This document shows, piece by piece, positions 4,730 through 5,081 of a stretch of DNA of 5,081 nucleotides. Each line of letters starts with the position of its first letter. The stretch's first letter is position 1. The DNA lies in NCBI GenBank assembly GCA_963582685.1, contig CAUZSM010000122.1, positions 1 to 5,081 on the forward strand, written 5' to 3'. The notes under the pieces were generated by a model that searched no databases, was not told the DNA's origin, and saw only the letters and a program-made list of their open reading frames with translations. This DNA is from CAUZSM01 sp963582685 (GTDB taxonomy: Archaea > Thermoplasmatota > Poseidoniia > Poseidoniales > Thalassarchaeaceae). The translations under genes and the position numbers were made by a program.

Positions 4730-5081
4730 TCACTCATCATCATTGGATGGGATTGCGCCCAGCCTTTCTGCGGCCTTCGCATAATACACCGTCTTCAACT
4801 CAAGATACTGGTCCATATCCCTGTGGTACGCCAATTTCTCCTTGGCATATACTTCACCTTCACGGGCCTCCCTGTCGAACTTGATGACAGCGATTGTGCA
4901 AATGACGCACAGTATGTACAAGGGCAGTAGAAGGGTCATGCCGTGGGCCTCCAAGTCCCCGGTATATTTGACGTTCTCAATCCTAATGTTGAGAGCCATG
5001 ACGATATGCGTGCCTATGGTGAATGGCCAAATGAATAGGGAAATTCCCAAGAATAGCCACTCGTATAGAGAATAACTCCTA
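4730..5081 (-). CDS. Membrane protein of unknown function, N-terminus cut by the right edge
   Basis: The frame is open from the stop at 4730-4732 to the edge, 116 residues visible. I do not recognise a family. Seen: a hydrophobic segment at the visible N-terminus (LYEWLFLGISLFIWPFTIGT), a polar loop of about 20 residues (NIRIENVKYTGDLEAHG), a second membrane helix (MTLLLPLYILCVICTIAVI), then a charged, helical cytoplasmic tail of about 50 residues with many Glu/Lys/Tyr and an acidic end (SNDDE). A TTG at 5048-5050 could be taken as a start, but it would cut off the front of the first membrane helix and has no ribosome-binding site, so the true start is probably beyond the window. The gap to yjbQ is 64 bases, larger than within the operon, so it may belong to a separate transcript. 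The basic residues after helix two (KFDREAR) fit a cytoplasmic tail. Confidence 0.72.
   Translation of the reverse strand, partial: RSYSLYEWLFLGISLFIWPFTIGTHIVMALNIRIENVKYTGDLEAHGMTLLLPLYILCVICTIAVIKFDREAREGEVYAKEKLAYHRDMDQYLELKTVYYAKAAERLGAIPSNDDE

Noticed and set aside
4291..4884. Long open frame on the + strand (197 codons) across yjbQ and the upstream membrane gene
   Set aside because: It is antisense to two well supported genes and their junction, has no recognisable domain and no plausible ribosome-binding site.
5048..5050. TTG start for the right-edge membrane protein
   Set aside because: The frame stays open to the edge and the upstream residues (YSLYEWLF) complete the first membrane helix, so the gene most likely starts outside the window.

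Overview
The window is a densely packed, collinear stretch in which every supported gene lies on the minus strand, so transcription runs from the right edge towards the left. Eight protein genes can be supported and two are cut by the window edges. In order of transcription they are: a membrane protein of unknown function (right edge, start missing), a YjbQ/UPF0047 enzyme, a SpoU/TrmH-type RNA 2'-O-methyltransferase, two very small membrane proteins, an NfeD-like membrane protein, a flotillin (SPFH/band 7) protein, a PaaI-type hotdog thioesterase, and a secreted lipoprotein that runs off the left edge.

Organism: I infer a mesophilic, probably marine, archaeon of the Thermoplasmatota type (Marine Group II/Poseidoniales-like), at about 0.6 confidence. 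The reasons are a YjbQ closest in wording to the archaeal form, a lipoprotein with a lipobox followed by Gly-Gly and a Pro-rich linker plus four N-glycosylation sequons, acidic C-termini, and a mix of apparently leaderless starts with Shine-Dalgarno starts inside the operon. A bacterial origin is not excluded: flotillin/NfeD pairs and SpoU methylases are more common in bacteria.

Layout: genes from 4665 down to 395 are separated by 1 to 35 bases and look like one operon (yjbQ, methyltransferase, 102-aa protein, 77-aa protein, NfeD, flotillin, thioesterase). A possible TATA element lies about 25 bases before the yjbQ start. The operon is followed by a 65-base gap that holds a GC-rich perfect hairpin directly against the ATG of the lipoprotein gene. 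No RNA genes, mobile elements, CRISPR arrays or long repeats were seen, and no gap without a gene exceeds 65 bases.

How the genes may work together: the core is a membrane-microdomain module. NfeD-like proteins of this membrane type are encoded next to flotillins in many prokaryotes (for example yuaF-floT in Bacillus subtilis and yqiJ-yqiK in E. coli). Here the pair is preceded, with short translationally linked spacings, by two tiny membrane proteins that I do not recognise and followed after 4 bases by an acyl-CoA-thioesterase-like protein. These small proteins are the best candidates for undescribed parts of the system.
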